A DNA stretch of 64,000 nucleotides from Methylibium sp035476815 (GTDB taxonomy: Bacteria > Pseudomonadota > Gammaproteobacteria > Burkholderiales > Burkholderiaceae_C), in assembly GCA_035476815.1 (NCBI GenBank), contig DATILD010000069.1, positions 1-64,000 of the forward strand, read 5' to 3'. The first letter of the stretch is position 1. The number at the start of each line of letters is the position of its first letter. This document shows positions 1 to 8,682 of this stretch, one piece after another. The notes under the pieces were generated by a model. That model was not told the DNA's origin, searched no databases, and worked only from the letters and a program-made list of their open reading frames with translations. Made by a program: the position numbers and the translations under genes.

Positions 1-2
1 CC

Positions 3-137
3 GAGGGCGTCAATGAGCTCATGGTTCAGCTCCAGTCGAAGAGCGAGGCGGATCGCCTCGCTCGTCAACTTGGCAGAACCTGCGGTGCAACGAACGCCAA
101 CCACGCTGCCGGCGCGCCTACCGCGCGAGCGGTTTAG
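3..137 (+). CDS. Possible C-terminal fragment of an unidentified protein, cut by the left edge
   Basis: An open frame with no start enters from the left edge and runs 44 codons to a TAG stop. It reads like ordinary protein (segment ELMVQLQSKSEADRLARQL, then an Ala/Thr-rich tail), more so than the other frames here. No domain is recognisable from so short a piece. Positions 138 to 219, up to the creC stop codon, hold no gene that I can support. It may equally be chance open frame in GC-rich DNA. Confidence 0.28.
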   Translation, partial: EGVNELMVQLQSKSEADRLARQLGRTCGATNANHAAGAPTARAV

Positions 138-219
138 TCCATCGCTGCATCGCTGTCGTCCAAGTCAGCGCGGCGAAGAGCAGCTATGGGTCGATAGCAG
201 ACCCACGAGCGCGATTTGG

Positions 220-1665
220 TCAGCCTGCTGCGAATAGCGGCAACGCCAACGTCGCCACCGCCCCCACCCCATCTGCCGCATTCCGCAAACTCACCCTCCC
301 CCGGTGCAACTCCGCAATCTCCTTGACGAACGCCAGCCCCAGCCCCGTGCTCTTCTTCTGCGAGTGCGGGCGCGCCAGCGAGTAGAAGCGCTCGAACACC
401 TTGTCGTCGGCGTAGTCGGGGATGCCGGGGCCCTGGTCGCGCACGCTGATGTCGACGCTGCGCGGGCCGTTGGGCGCCAGCGCCAGCGTCACGCGGCCGC
501 CGGTGGGAGAGAAGTCGATCGCGTTGTCGAGCAGGTTGCCGATGGCGCGGCGCAGCAGCAGCGCGTCGCCTTCGACGGTGGCATCTTCGCCGGGCTCCAC
601 GATGACCTCGATGCGCCGCGCCGCGCCGGCGGCCTGCGCGCTGGCCGCCAGCTCGTCGAGCAGCGGCCTCAGCGCCACGGCCTCGGGGTGGTCGAGCTGG
701 CGGCGCGATTCGAGCGCGGCCAGCTCCATCATGCGGTCCACCAGCTCCTGGATGCGCAGCGTCTCGCGCCGGATGTTGCCCAGGAAGCGCTGGCGATCCG
801 CTTCCGCCATCGCCGGCTCGTGCAGCAGCTCGGCCGCGCCGCGGATCGCCGACAGCGGGCTCTTCAGCTCGTGCGTCAGCGTCTGCACGTAGTCGGCCAC
901 GTAGTTGCGGCCGGCCAGCGCGTCGCGCATCTCGTCGTAGGCGGCGCCGATGGCGCCGAGCGCGCGCCGCCCCAGCCGCGGCAGGCTGAAGCTGCGCTGC
1001 GCGCGCACGTAGCGCACGTAGTCGGTCACCAGCCCGAAGGGCCGCACCAGCCACACCGACAGGATCAGCACCAGCACCAGCACCGCGGCCACCGAGGCCG
1101 CGCCGACCTGCAGCGTGCGGCGGCGCGCCTTGGCGACGAACTGCCCGAAGCTCTGCACCGGCTTGCCGACCGAGACCGCACCGACGATCTGCCCGTCCAC
1201 GCGGATCGGCACCGCGACGTACATCACCGAGGTGGCGGGGTTGCCGTCCACGTCGGACGAGGTGCGCGCGCCGTACTCGCCGGCCAGCGCCAGCCGCAGG
1301 TCGCGCCACTGCGAGTGGTCCTCGCCCTCGTGGCGGCCGAGCGAGTCGAACAGCACCAGGCCGCTGCGGTCGACGACGGTGGCGCGCAGCTCGATGCGGG
1401 TCTTCTCGAAACCGAAGATGTCGGCCCGGAACTGGCGCGCGTAGAGCGAGCGGAACACCGGCCGCAGCGCGGCGATCGCCAGGCCCTCCTCGTTGGAGCG
1501 CGACTCGATCCAGCTCGCCATCAGGTGCGCGGTCTCGACCAGCGACTCCTCGGCCGACTCGCGGTAGCGCGGGTCGATGTCGGCCACCAGCCGCCACAGC
1601 AGCAAGGCCACGCCCAGCGCGTAGGCGAGCAGGATGCCGACGAAGATGCGATTTCTTTTGGTCAC
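220..1665 (-). CDS. creC: CreC-type sensor histidine kinase
   Basis: Inner-membrane sensor kinase of a two-component system, 481 residues. A first membrane segment lies near residues 6-26, followed by a periplasmic sensor part, a second membrane segment near 180-205, a HisKA dimerisation box (HELKSPLSAIRG, His the phospho-acceptor), the N box (LLDNAIDFSP) and G boxes (DQGPGIPD, TGLGLAFVKE) of the ATPase domain. Length and arrangement fit CreC. The start is GTG, and its GTGA overlaps the creB stop by 4 nt, so the two are translationally coupled, with creB upstream. In enterobacteria CreBC responds to growth on minimal or fermentable carbon sources; the signal in this lineage is not shown by sequence. 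Confidence 0.88.
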   Translation of the reverse strand: MTKRNRIFVGILLAYALGVALLLWRLVADIDPRYRESAEESLVETAHLMASWIESRSNEEGLAIAALRPVFRSLYARQFRADIFGFEKTRIELRATVVDRSGLVLFDSLGRHEGEDHSQWRDLRLALAGEYGARTSSDVDGNPATSVMYVAVPIRVDGQIVGAVSVGKPVQSFGQFVAKARRRTLQVGAASVAAVLVLVLILSVWLVRPFGLVTDYVRYVRAQRSFSLPRLGRRALGAIGAAYDEMRDALAGRNYVADYVQTLTHELKSPLSAIRGAAELLHEPAMAEADRQRFLGNIRRETLRIQELVDRMMELAALESRRQLDHPEAVALRPLLDELAASAQAAGAARRIEVIVEPGEDATVEGDALLLRRAIGNLLDNAIDFSPTGGRVTLALAPNGPRSVDISVRDQGPGIPDYADDKVFERFYSLARPHSQKKSTGLGLAFVKEIAELHRGRVSLRNAADGVGAVATLALPLFAAG

Positions 1666-2396
1666 GCGGCGGGCAGCGTTGCCGGCAGGTCCTCGGCCAG
1701 CGCGTAGCCGCTGCCGCGCAGGGTGCGGATCGCCTCCAGGCTCGGTGCCACGGCCTTGAGCTTGGCGCGCAGCGTCTTCACGTGCGCGTCGACGGTGCGA
1801 TCAAAGCTGGCGTCGGGCTCGTCCCACACCAGCTCGAGCAGCGCGTCGCGGCTGTAGACATGGCCGGGCCGCGCGGCCAGGGTCTTCAGCAGGCCGTACT
1901 CGTAGCGCGACAGGTCGAGCGCACGGCCGTAGAAGCGGATGCGGCGGCGGCCGTCGTCGACCTCGATCGGCGAGGGCGGCGTGGCGGCGGCGGACGGCAC
2001 CGGCGGCACCGGCGGCGGCGCCACGGCGCGCGCCGAGCGCCGCAGCACCGTGCGCACCCGCGCCACCAGCTCGCGCGGCGAGAAGGGCTTGGCGACGTAG
2101 TCGTCGGCGCCCAGCTCCAGGCCGACGACGCGGTCGATCTCGTCGCTGCGCGCGGTCAGGAAGACGACGGGGATGTCGGCGCGCTCGCGGATGCGCTTGA
2201 AGAGCTCGAAGCCGTTGATGTCGGGCAGGCCGACGTCGAGGATCACCAGCGCCGGCAGGCCGGCCGCGAGCTGCTGCAGCGCCGCCTCGCCGGTCGCGCA
2301 GCACAGCGGCTCGAAGCCGTCGGTGCGCAGCGCGTAGCTCAGCGTGTCGGCGATGCCGGGTTCGTCCTCGACGATCAGGATCTGCGGGCGGGCCAT
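1662..2396 (-). CDS. creB: CreB-type OmpR-family response regulator
   Basis: DNA-binding response regulator of 244 residues, partner of the downstream CreC kinase. The N-terminal receiver domain shows the acidic pocket (IVEDEPG), the phospho-acceptor Asp (LVILDVGLPD), the conserved Thr (FLTARSDE) and the Lys (YVAKPFSPRE). A Pro/Ala-rich linker of about 30 residues joins it to a winged-helix OmpR-type domain (SRYEYGLLKTL ... RTVDAHVKTLRAKLK). The ATG at 2394-2396 begins the receiver fold. It is divergent from hemE, leaving only 36 bp between the two start codons, so their promoters must overlap each other or the reading frames. Confidence 0.88.
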   Translation of the reverse strand: MARPQILIVEDEPGIADTLSYALRTDGFEPLCCATGEAALQQLAAGLPALVILDVGLPDINGFELFKRIRERADIPVVFLTARSDEIDRVVGLELGADDYVAKPFSPRELVARVRTVLRRSARAVAPPPVPPVPSAAATPPSPIEVDDGRRRIRFYGRALDLSRYEYGLLKTLAARPGHVYSRDALLELVWDEPDASFDRTVDAHVKTLRAKLKAVAPSLEAIRTLRGSGYALAEDLPATLPAA

Positions 2397-2432
2397 GGTC
2401 GCTGGCGATGATAGGGCCGCGATAATCGACCG

Positions 2433-3539
2433 ATGCCGTCCCCCATCGCCCTGCCCGCCCTCCACAACGACCGCTTCCTGCGCGCCTGCCTGCGCCTGCC
2501 GACCGACATGACGCCCGTGTGGCTGATGCGCCAGGCCGGCCGCTACCTGCCGGAATACCGCGACACGCGCGCCCGGGCCGGCAGCTTCATGGGCCTGGCC
2601 ACCAACCCGGACTACGCGACCGAGGTCACGCTGCAGCCGCTGGACCGCTATGCGCTCGACGCCGCGATCCTGTTCTCCGACATCCTCACCGTGCCCGACG
2701 CGATGGGCCTGGGCCTGAGCTTCGCCCAGGGCGAGGGCCCGCGCTTCGCGCACCCGCTGAAGGACGAGGCCGATGTCGCGAAGCTCGAGGTGCCCGACCT
2801 CGAGAAGCTGCGCTATGTGTTCGACGCGGTGTCGTCGATCCGCCGCGCGCTCACCGTCGATGGCAAGGGCCGCGTCCCGCTGATCGGCTTCTCCGGCAGC
2901 CCCTGGACGCTGGCCTGCTACATGGTCGAGGGCGGCGGCAGCGACGACTACCGCCTCGTCAAGACCATGATGTACGCGCGGCCCGACCTGATGCACCGCA
3001 TCCTGGCCGTCAACGCCGACGCGGTGGCCGCCTACCTGAACGCGCAGATCGAGGCCGGCGCCCAGGCGGTGATGGTGTTCGACAGCTGGGGCGGCGTGCT
3101 CGCCGACGGCGCCTTCCAGCGCTTCAGCCTGGCCTACACCGAGCGGGTGCTCCGCCAGCTGAAGAAGGAGCACGAGGGCTGCCGCATCCCGCAGATCGTC
3201 TTCACCAAGGGCGGCGGCCTGTGGCTGGAGCAGATCGCCGCCGCCGGCTGCGATGTCGTCGGCCTCGACTGGACCGTGAACCTCGGCCGGGCGCGCGAGC
3301 GCATCGGCGGGCGCTGCGCGCTGCAGGGCAACCTCGACCCGAACGTGCTGTTCGCGCCGCCCGAGGCGATCCGCGCCGAGGTAGCCCAGGCGCTCGACAG
3401 CTATGGCCCGCCGAGCGCCGGCAGCGGCCATGTGTTCAACCTCGGCCATGGCATCAGCCAGTTCACGCCGCCCGAGCATGTGACGGTGCTGGTGGACGCG
3501 GTGCACGAGCTTTCGCGGCGGCAGCGGACCGCGGCCTGA
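2433..3539 (+). CDS. hemE: Uroporphyrinogen decarboxylase
   Basis: Cytosolic heme and siroheme-branch enzyme that removes four carboxyl groups from uroporphyrinogen III to give coproporphyrinogen III; 368 residues, normal for the family. Family signatures are present: the N-terminal MRQAGRYLPEYR motif, the PWTLACYMVEGGGS segment, the active-site DSWGG motif and the C-terminal NLGHGI motif. The ATG chosen gives a short leader before the conserved LxxPxDMTPVWLMRQAGR region. hemE followed by priA is a common order in betaproteobacteria. A small inverted repeat and a DnaA-box-like cluster follow the stop codon. Confidence 0.96.
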   Translation: MPSPIALPALHNDRFLRACLRLPTDMTPVWLMRQAGRYLPEYRDTRARAGSFMGLATNPDYATEVTLQPLDRYALDAAILFSDILTVPDAMGLGLSFAQGEGPRFAHPLKDEADVAKLEVPDLEKLRYVFDAVSSIRRALTVDGKGRVPLIGFSGSPWTLACYMVEGGGSDDYRLVKTMMYARPDLMHRILAVNADAVAAYLNAQIEAGAQAVMVFDSWGGVLADGAFQRFSLAYTERVLRQLKKEHEGCRIPQIVFTKGGGLWLEQIAAAGCDVVGLDWTVNLGRARERIGGRCALQGNLDPNVLFAPPEAIRAEVAQALDSYGPPSAGSGHVFNLGHGISQFTPPEHVTVLVDAVHELSRRQRTAA

Positions 3540-3550
3540 CATCGGTTCCG

Positions 3551-3570
3551 ACAAGGGGGTTTACCCTTGT
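3551..3570 (+). terminator. Inverted repeat just after hemE, possible terminator
   Basis: ACAAGGG and CCCTTGT form a perfect 7-bp stem around a 6-nt loop, 12 nt beyond the hemE stop. There is no run of T after it, so it is not a clear intrinsic terminator. A second perfect palindrome (CTGCTGCG-T-CGCAGCAG) is at 3632-3648. Either could be structural features of the region instead. Confidence 0.3.
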
Positions 3571-3591
3571 TCGGTGTCCTTGAAGATCGAC

Positions 3592-3839
3592 TTATCCCCA
3601 CGCGGCGGGCAGCGGGCGCACCGTCCTGAGGCTGCTGCGTCGCAGCAGTGCGCGTCACGCCGGAGCGGCTAAGTGATTGATTCGTATAAGGCTCCGGCAG
3701 TGCTTCTAAATGTCTCAATCCAAGGCATCTGCAATTCCGTCAAGCAGTTAGGCGCCGTGTACGCAGGTTCCCCACAAAGTTTTCCACAGGGGCCGTGGAT
3801 AGGTCTGAAAAGCCTGTCGGATCAAGGACTTGTGGGGAA
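3592..3839. other. Cluster of DnaA-box-like sequences in the hemE-priA interval
   Basis: The interval between hemE and priA has no gene and is visibly less GC-rich than its surroundings, most of all at 3660-3760. It carries TTATCCCCA (3592-3600, one mismatch to TTATCCACA), TTCCCCACA (3768-3776, two), TTTTCCACA (3780-3788, one), and on the other strand CTATCCACG (at 3794-3802, two) and TTCCCCACA (3831-3839, two). Such clusters mark DnaA-binding loci. Chromosome origins next to hemE are established in Caulobacter and Rickettsia, but betaproteobacterial origins usually lie by dnaA. This could be an origin, a DnaA titration site, or DnaA-controlled transcription of priA. Confidence 0.4.
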
Positions 3840-3863
3840 TCCTTGACGAGCGGTCGAGCTTTC

Positions 3864-5957
3864 GTGGCCAAGTCACCCTCCTGCGCCTCGGTCGCTGCGC
3901 TGCACCGTGTGGCCGTCGCGGTCGAGGCGCCGGCGCACAGCGGTCTGCAGGGCCCGCTGGACTATCTGGCGGAGCGGCCACTCGCGCCGGGCACGCTGGT
4001 GCGCGTGCCGCTGGGCCGGCGCGAGGTGGCCGGCGTGGTGTGGGATCGATCGGCCGACGCGGCGGACGTTGACGGCCTGCGGCCGGTGCTCGAGGCCTTC
4101 GACACCCTCCCGCCGCTGCCCGCGGCCTGGCGCGAGCTGGTCGGCTTCGCGGCCGGCTATTACCAGCGCGGCCTCGGCGAGGTCGCGCTCGCGGTGCTGC
4201 CGCCCGAGCTGCGCACGCTCGACGGCGCCGGGCTGCTGCGGCGGCTGACGCGGCTGCGCAAGCGCCTGCTGCCGGCCGACGCCGCGCCGCCCGCCGCCGG
4301 CCCGCCGCCGACCGCCGAGCAGGCCGCGGTGCTGGAGGCGCTGGCCGCCGCCGCCGAGCCCGGCGTGACGCTGCTGTATGGCGCCACCGGCAGCGGCAAG
4401 ACCGAGGTCTACCTGCGCGAGGCCGCCCGCGCGCTGGACCGCGGCCGCCAGGCGCTGGTGCTGGTGCCCGAGATCAACCTGACGCCGCAGCTCGAGGCGC
4501 GCTTCGTCGAGCGCTTCCCGGGCCGCCGCGTGGTCTCGCTGCACAGCGGGCTGACGCCGGCGCGGCGGCTGCGCCACTGGCTGATGGCGCTGCTCGGCGA
4601 GGCCGACCTGGTGCTGGGCACGCGGATGGCGGTGTTCGCGCCGCTGCCGCGGCTGGGGCTGGTGGTGGTCGACGAGGAACACGACCCGTCCTACAAGCAG
4701 CAGGAGGGCGCGCGCTACTCGGCGCGCGACCTGGCGGTGCTGCGCGGGCGGCTCGAGCAGGCGCCGGTGCTGCTGGGCTCGGCCACGCCGTCGCTGGAGA
4801 CCTGGCACAACGCCCTGCCCGTCGAGCAGGGCGGCGCCGGCCGCTACCGGCGGCTGGTGCTGCCGGCACGCATCGGCGGCGGCGCGCTGCCGGCGGTGCG
4901 GCTGGTCGACCTGGGGGCGCTGCCGCGCGAGCAGGTCTACGCCGGCGGCGGGCTGGCGCCGGCGCTGCTGGCGGCGCTGCGCGAGCGGCTGGCGCGCGGC
5001 GAGCAGAGCCTGCTGTTCCTCAACCGCCGCGGCTATGCGCCGGTGCTGCATTGCACCGAGTGCGGCTGGAAGAGCGAGTGCGCGCATTGCAGCGCCTGGC
5101 GCGTGTTCCACAAGAGCGACCGCACGCTGCGCTGCCACCACTGCGGCCTGGCCGAACGCGTGCCGCGCGCCTGCCCGGCCTGCGGCAACGCCGACATCCA
5201 GCCGGTCGGCCGCGGCACCGAGCGGCTGGAAGAGCAGCTCGGCGAGCTGCTGCCCGGCGCGCGCATCGGCCGCATCGACGCCGACACCACGCGCCGCAGC
5301 GGCGCGCTCGAGGCCGAACTGGCGCGCGTGCATGCCGGCGAGGTGGACGTGCTGGTCGGCACGCAGATGATCGCCAAGGGCCACGACTTCCGGCGCATCA
5401 CGCTGGTGGCCGCGGTGAACCCGGACGCGGCGCTGTTCGCGAGCGACTTCCGCGGCCCCGAGCGGCTGTTCGCCTTGCTGCTGCAGGCCACCGGCCGCGC
5501 CGGCCGCGACGCCGGGCAGGCCGCGCAGGCCGAGATGTGGGTGCAGACCTGGCATCCGCAGCACCCGCTCTACGCCGCGCTGCGCGCCCATGACTACGAG
5601 GCCTTCGCAGCCCGCCAGCTCGCCGAACGCCGCAGTGCCGGCCTGCCGCCCTACAGCCACCTCGCGCTGCTGCGCGCCGACGCGCGCAGCCAGGCGGTCG
5701 CGCAGGGCTGGCTGGCGGCCGTCAGCGCTGCCGCGGCCGGCGTCGACGGTGCCGAGCAGATGCTGCTGTACCCGCCGATTCCGCTGGCGGTGCAGCGGGT
5801 GGCCGATGTCGAGCGCGCGCAGATGCTGGTCGAATCGGCGTCGCGGCCGGCGCTGCAGCGCTTCCTGGCCGCCTGGACGGCGGAGCTGCAGGCCAAGCGG
5901 CCCGAGGGCAAGGGGGTGCTGCGCTGGGCGGTGGACGTGGATCCGTTGGCGATCTAG
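3864..5957 (+). CDS. priA: Primosomal replication-restart helicase PriA
   Basis: Superfamily-2 3'-5' DNA helicase that recognises abandoned replication forks and starts primosome reassembly. In order: N-terminal fork-binding domain (LDYLAERPL ... GTLVRVPLGRR); helicase Walker A (GATGSGKTEVYL) and DEEHD box (VVVDEEHDPSYKQ); a zinc-binding region with eight cysteines (starting CTECGWKSECAHC, then RCHHCGL and CPACGN); and the C-terminal helicase core (GTQMIAKGHDF, TGRAGRDAGQ). I prefer the GTG at 3864, giving 697 residues, because homologues begin about 15 residues before the LDYL region. The frame stays open to a GTG at 3795, which would add 23 residues over the DnaA-box-like cluster. No strong Shine-Dalgarno supports either. 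Confidence 0.94.
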   Translation: MAKSPSCASVAALHRVAVAVEAPAHSGLQGPLDYLAERPLAPGTLVRVPLGRREVAGVVWDRSADAADVDGLRPVLEAFDTLPPLPAAWRELVGFAAGYYQRGLGEVALAVLPPELRTLDGAGLLRRLTRLRKRLLPADAAPPAAGPPPTAEQAAVLEALAAAAEPGVTLLYGATGSGKTEVYLREAARALDRGRQALVLVPEINLTPQLEARFVERFPGRRVVSLHSGLTPARRLRHWLMALLGEADLVLGTRMAVFAPLPRLGLVVVDEEHDPSYKQQEGARYSARDLAVLRGRLEQAPVLLGSATPSLETWHNALPVEQGGAGRYRRLVLPARIGGGALPAVRLVDLGALPREQVYAGGGLAPALLAALRERLARGEQSLLFLNRRGYAPVLHCTECGWKSECAHCSAWRVFHKSDRTLRCHHCGLAERVPRACPACGNADIQPVGRGTERLEEQLGELLPGARIGRIDADTTRRSGALEAELARVHAGEVDVLVGTQMIAKGHDFRRITLVAAVNPDAALFASDFRGPERLFALLLQATGRAGRDAGQAAQAEMWVQTWHPQHPLYAALRAHDYEAFAARQLAERRSAGLPPYSHLALLRADARSQAVAQGWLAAVSAAAAGVDGAEQMLLYPPIPLAVQRVADVERAQMLVESASRPALQRFLAAWTAELQAKRPEGKGVLRWAVDVDPLAI

Positions 5958-6116
5958 CCCACGACGGCGACGACCGCACAAGGGCGACCCCGCGCCGGCG
6001 GGACCGACGCCTGGCCTCAAGTTGCGGGCCGTCATGTCGATAGCTCTGGGGCCATGACGCCTCGGCCGCCGCCGGCTCGACCTCCTGCCGGCGACCCGGG
6101 GTGCTGCGCACGACCC

Positions 6117-8144
6117 ATGACAGGCGCCCCGACCGTGCTCCGCCGACCCATTCCCCGATCCTCCGCAATCGGCCTTCCGGCACTCACCCTCGCGTTGCTC
6201 GGCTTCGCCTGGGCGCCCCGTGCGGCGGCTCAGGCGGTCAGCCCGGTCCAGTCCGAACTGTCGGCGCTGTCGCTGGAGCAACTCCTGGACGTCGAGATCC
6301 AAGCGGCTTCCAAGTTCCCGCTTCGACTGAGCGACTCGCCCTCTGCGGCCACGGTCATCACGGCGGCGCAGATTCGGGCGCTGGGCTACCGGTCGTTGGC
6401 CGACGTGCTGCGCTCGGTGCGCGGCGTCTCCGTCGCGTCGGACCGCACCTACGCCTATCTTGGCGTGCGCGGTTACTCGGCGCCGGGCGACTACAACACG
6501 CGCATCCTTCTCCTCATCGACGGCAATCGGGTCAACGACACCGTCTACGACCAGGCGTTCCTGGGCACGGAGTTCCCGCTCGACCTGGACCTCGTCGACC
6601 GCGTCGAGTTCGTGCCGGGCCAGGGGTCGTCGGTGCACGGACCGAACGCATTGTTCGGGGTCGTCAACGTGATCACGCGCGCGCCGCCGCCCGCGGGAGC
6701 GACGGAGCTGGCGTTGAGCGCCGGATCGGGGCGCGCTCGGCTGGGCAGGATCACCAGGCATTGGGCGCTCGGCGACGACCGTTCCTTGACCTTGTCGGCC
6801 ACGGCAGGACGATCCGACGGACGCGACCCCTTCTTCCCCGCCTTCGACGCCCCGTCGACCGGCAATGGCATCAGCCGCGACACGGACTACGATGACGCCG
6901 AGTCGATCTATGCGCGCTTCGGCGGCGGCCCGCTCACCGCGACCCTGATCCACGCCGACCGGCGCAAGGGCTTGTCGGGTGAAACCGGGCTGGTGTTCGG
7001 CGATCCCCGCAACCAGTACCGGGACGTCCAGACCCTGGTGAACATTGCGTGGTCGCAGCCGCTCGGCCCGGATGCCCAGTGGACCCTGCGCAGCTATGCC
7101 GGCGACTATGCGTTCCGCGGCACGTACGTCGTCGACTACCCGCCGGTCTCCGTCAACGTCGACCGCGTGAAGTCGACCTGGTGGGGCGTCGAGTCGATCG
7201 TCCAGACCCGCGCCTTCGACGACCACCACGTGGTCGTCGGCCTCGATGCGCAGTTCTCGCCGCGGCGCATGCAGGTCAACCGGGATGTCGCGCCGGACGA
7301 GTTCACCTACCTGGACGACAGCCGTCGCGGCAAGCGGCTCTCCCTGTTCGTCGAGGATCATTGGAAGCTCGCGCCGTGGCTCGCCGTGCTGACCGGCGGA
7401 CGGCTCGATCGCATCGACAGCTTCGGGTCGCGGTTCAGCCATCGGTTCGCGCTCGTCGGCCAGGCCACCGACGATCTCACCTTCAAGCTGATCCAGGGGT
7501 CGGCGTTCCGGCAAGCCAACGCCTACGAGGCCCACTACGACCTCGGCGCCGTCGGGGGCTACAAGGGCAATCCGGGCCTGCGTGCCGAGCGTGTCCGCGG
7601 CACGGAACTGGTGGCGGAGTACCGGCCCTCGGCGCTGACACGTTGGACGGCGTCGGCCTTCAGCAATCGCGCCGGTGATCTGATCACCCAGGGTGTCGAC
7701 CCTGCCGACGAGTTGCTGGTCTTCTCGAACACCGGGGCGTTCCGCACCCATGGGGTCGAGCTGGAGTTCCAGCACAGCTGGATCGACGGCGCCGACCTTC
7801 GCATCAACTACAGCCAGCAGCGCGTCAGCGATCCTTCGGCGTGGGGCAACGACATGCGCAGTCCCCGCCGCATGGTCAAGGCGGTGGGGATCTGCCCGCT
7901 GGCGCCGGGGTGGACGCTCGCCGGCGAGCTCCTGTTGACGGGCCGGCGCGGCGATCTCGCAGGAAGCGGCCTGACGAACGTGACGCTGAGCAGCAGCGCG
8001 CTGCTGCGATCGGCCTTGGTGTCGCTCGGCGTCTACGACGTGTTCGACCGCCAGCCGGTCGACATGGGGACCGGGTCGATCCTGCAGACCGCGTCGCCGC
8101 AGGACGGGCGCAGCTTCCGGCTCAAGGTCGAATGGGCATGGTGA
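6117..8144 (+). CDS. TonB-dependent outer-membrane receptor
   Basis: Outer-membrane beta-barrel receptor with an N-terminal plug, about 675 residues. A signal peptide (Arg-rich start, hydrophobic core ALTLALLGFAW, cleavage near AAAQA) is followed by a segment with SLEQLLDVEI, then the plug domain (SAATVITAAQIRALGYRSL, GVRGYS, ILLLIDGNRVND, VEFVPGQGSSVHG, ALFGVVNVITR) and a barrel ending in an aromatic residue (KVEWAW). The ATG at 6117 places the signal peptide near the N-terminus; the frame is open further upstream from 6054. Four bases separate it from the YfiR gene and a GGDEF/EAL gene follows, so this receptor is probably tied to c-di-GMP signalling. The ligand is unknown. Confidence 0.85.
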   Translation: MTGAPTVLRRPIPRSSAIGLPALTLALLGFAWAPRAAAQAVSPVQSELSALSLEQLLDVEIQAASKFPLRLSDSPSAATVITAAQIRALGYRSLADVLRSVRGVSVASDRTYAYLGVRGYSAPGDYNTRILLLIDGNRVNDTVYDQAFLGTEFPLDLDLVDRVEFVPGQGSSVHGPNALFGVVNVITRAPPPAGATELALSAGSGRARLGRITRHWALGDDRSLTLSATAGRSDGRDPFFPAFDAPSTGNGISRDTDYDDAESIYARFGGGPLTATLIHADRRKGLSGETGLVFGDPRNQYRDVQTLVNIAWSQPLGPDAQWTLRSYAGDYAFRGTYVVDYPPVSVNVDRVKSTWWGVESIVQTRAFDDHHVVVGLDAQFSPRRMQVNRDVAPDEFTYLDDSRRGKRLSLFVEDHWKLAPWLAVLTGGRLDRIDSFGSRFSHRFALVGQATDDLTFKLIQGSAFRQANAYEAHYDLGAVGGYKGNPGLRAERVRGTELVAEYRPSALTRWTASAFSNRAGDLITQGVDPADELLVFSNTGAFRTHGVELEFQHSWIDGADLRINYSQQRVSDPSAWGNDMRSPRRMVKAVGICPLAPGWTLAGELLLTGRRGDLAGSGLTNVTLSSSALLRSALVSLGVYDVFDRQPVDMGTGSILQTASPQDGRSFRLKVEWAW

Positions 8145-8148
8145 CCGC

Positions 8149-8682
8149 ATGGCCGCGCGCCGCACTCGCTCGTTCCTCGCGCTGATGGCCGCGGCGGCCG
8201 CCTTGTCGGCCGGCATCCCGGCCCGCGCGGCGAGCGAGGCCGAGCTGAAGGCGGCGATCGTGTTCAACCTGCTGCTGTTCGTCGAATGGCCGCCGGAAAG
8301 CCGCCCGGCGCCTGGCTCGCCCTGGATCCTGTGCGTGTCGCCCTCGAACGCGTCGGCCGACGTCATGCGCCAGCTTGCCGGCCGGCCGCTGCGCGACTCC
8401 CACCTGCAACTGGCACCTTGGCCCGACGGCGAGCGGTCCGCGCGGTGCCACGCGGCCTTCCTCGGTGCCGAGGATCTCGAGCCCGGACCGAAGGACGCCA
8501 CGCCCCGCAAGGGCCTGCTGACGATCGCCGACGTCACGGCGCGCGGCGCGGACGCCGTCGCGGTCCGGCTGCGCAGCCACGGCAACCGCCTCGGCTTCAG
8601 CCTGAACATGCAGGCGCTCAAGGCCGCCCAGATCCAACCGAGCCTGAAGCTTGTTCGCCTGGCTCAGGGAGCACACGAATGA
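8149..8682 (+). CDS. YfiR-family periplasmic protein (DUF4154)
   Basis: Small secreted protein of 177 residues. It has a signal peptide (MAARRTRSFL then a hydrophobic Ala-rich core, cleavage near ARAAS), a mature start typical of the family (ASEAELKAAIVFNLLLFVEWP), and the family's later GLLTIAD segment and C-terminal GFSLNMQALKAAQI part. In Pseudomonas the homologue YfiR is a periplasmic repressor of the diguanylate cyclase YfiN. Here it overlaps the start of a YfiN-like GGDEF/EAL gene by ATGA (4 nt), so the same control is inferred. Confidence 0.85.
   Translation: MAARRTRSFLALMAAAAALSAGIPARAASEAELKAAIVFNLLLFVEWPPESRPAPGSPWILCVSPSNASADVMRQLAGRPLRDSHLQLAPWPDGERSARCHAAFLGAEDLEPGPKDATPRKGLLTIADVTARGADAVAVRLRSHGNRLGFSLNMQALKAAQIQPSLKLVRLAQGAHE

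Noticed and set aside
138..219. Small gene after the left-edge fragment
   Set aside because: Short frames exist on both strands but have no start context, domain or coding character that I can support.
3795..3863. Upstream GTG start for priA
   Set aside because: It would add 23 residues with no counterpart in the family and lies over the DnaA-box-like cluster. The GTG at 3864 fits the family N-terminus better, though neither is proved.
3873..8621. Very long open frame on the minus strand (over 1,500 codons) across priA and the TonB receptor gene
   Set aside because: It is antisense to two clear genes, its translation is Arg/Ala-rich low-complexity sequence and it has no domain pattern. Such frames are common in DNA this rich in G+C.
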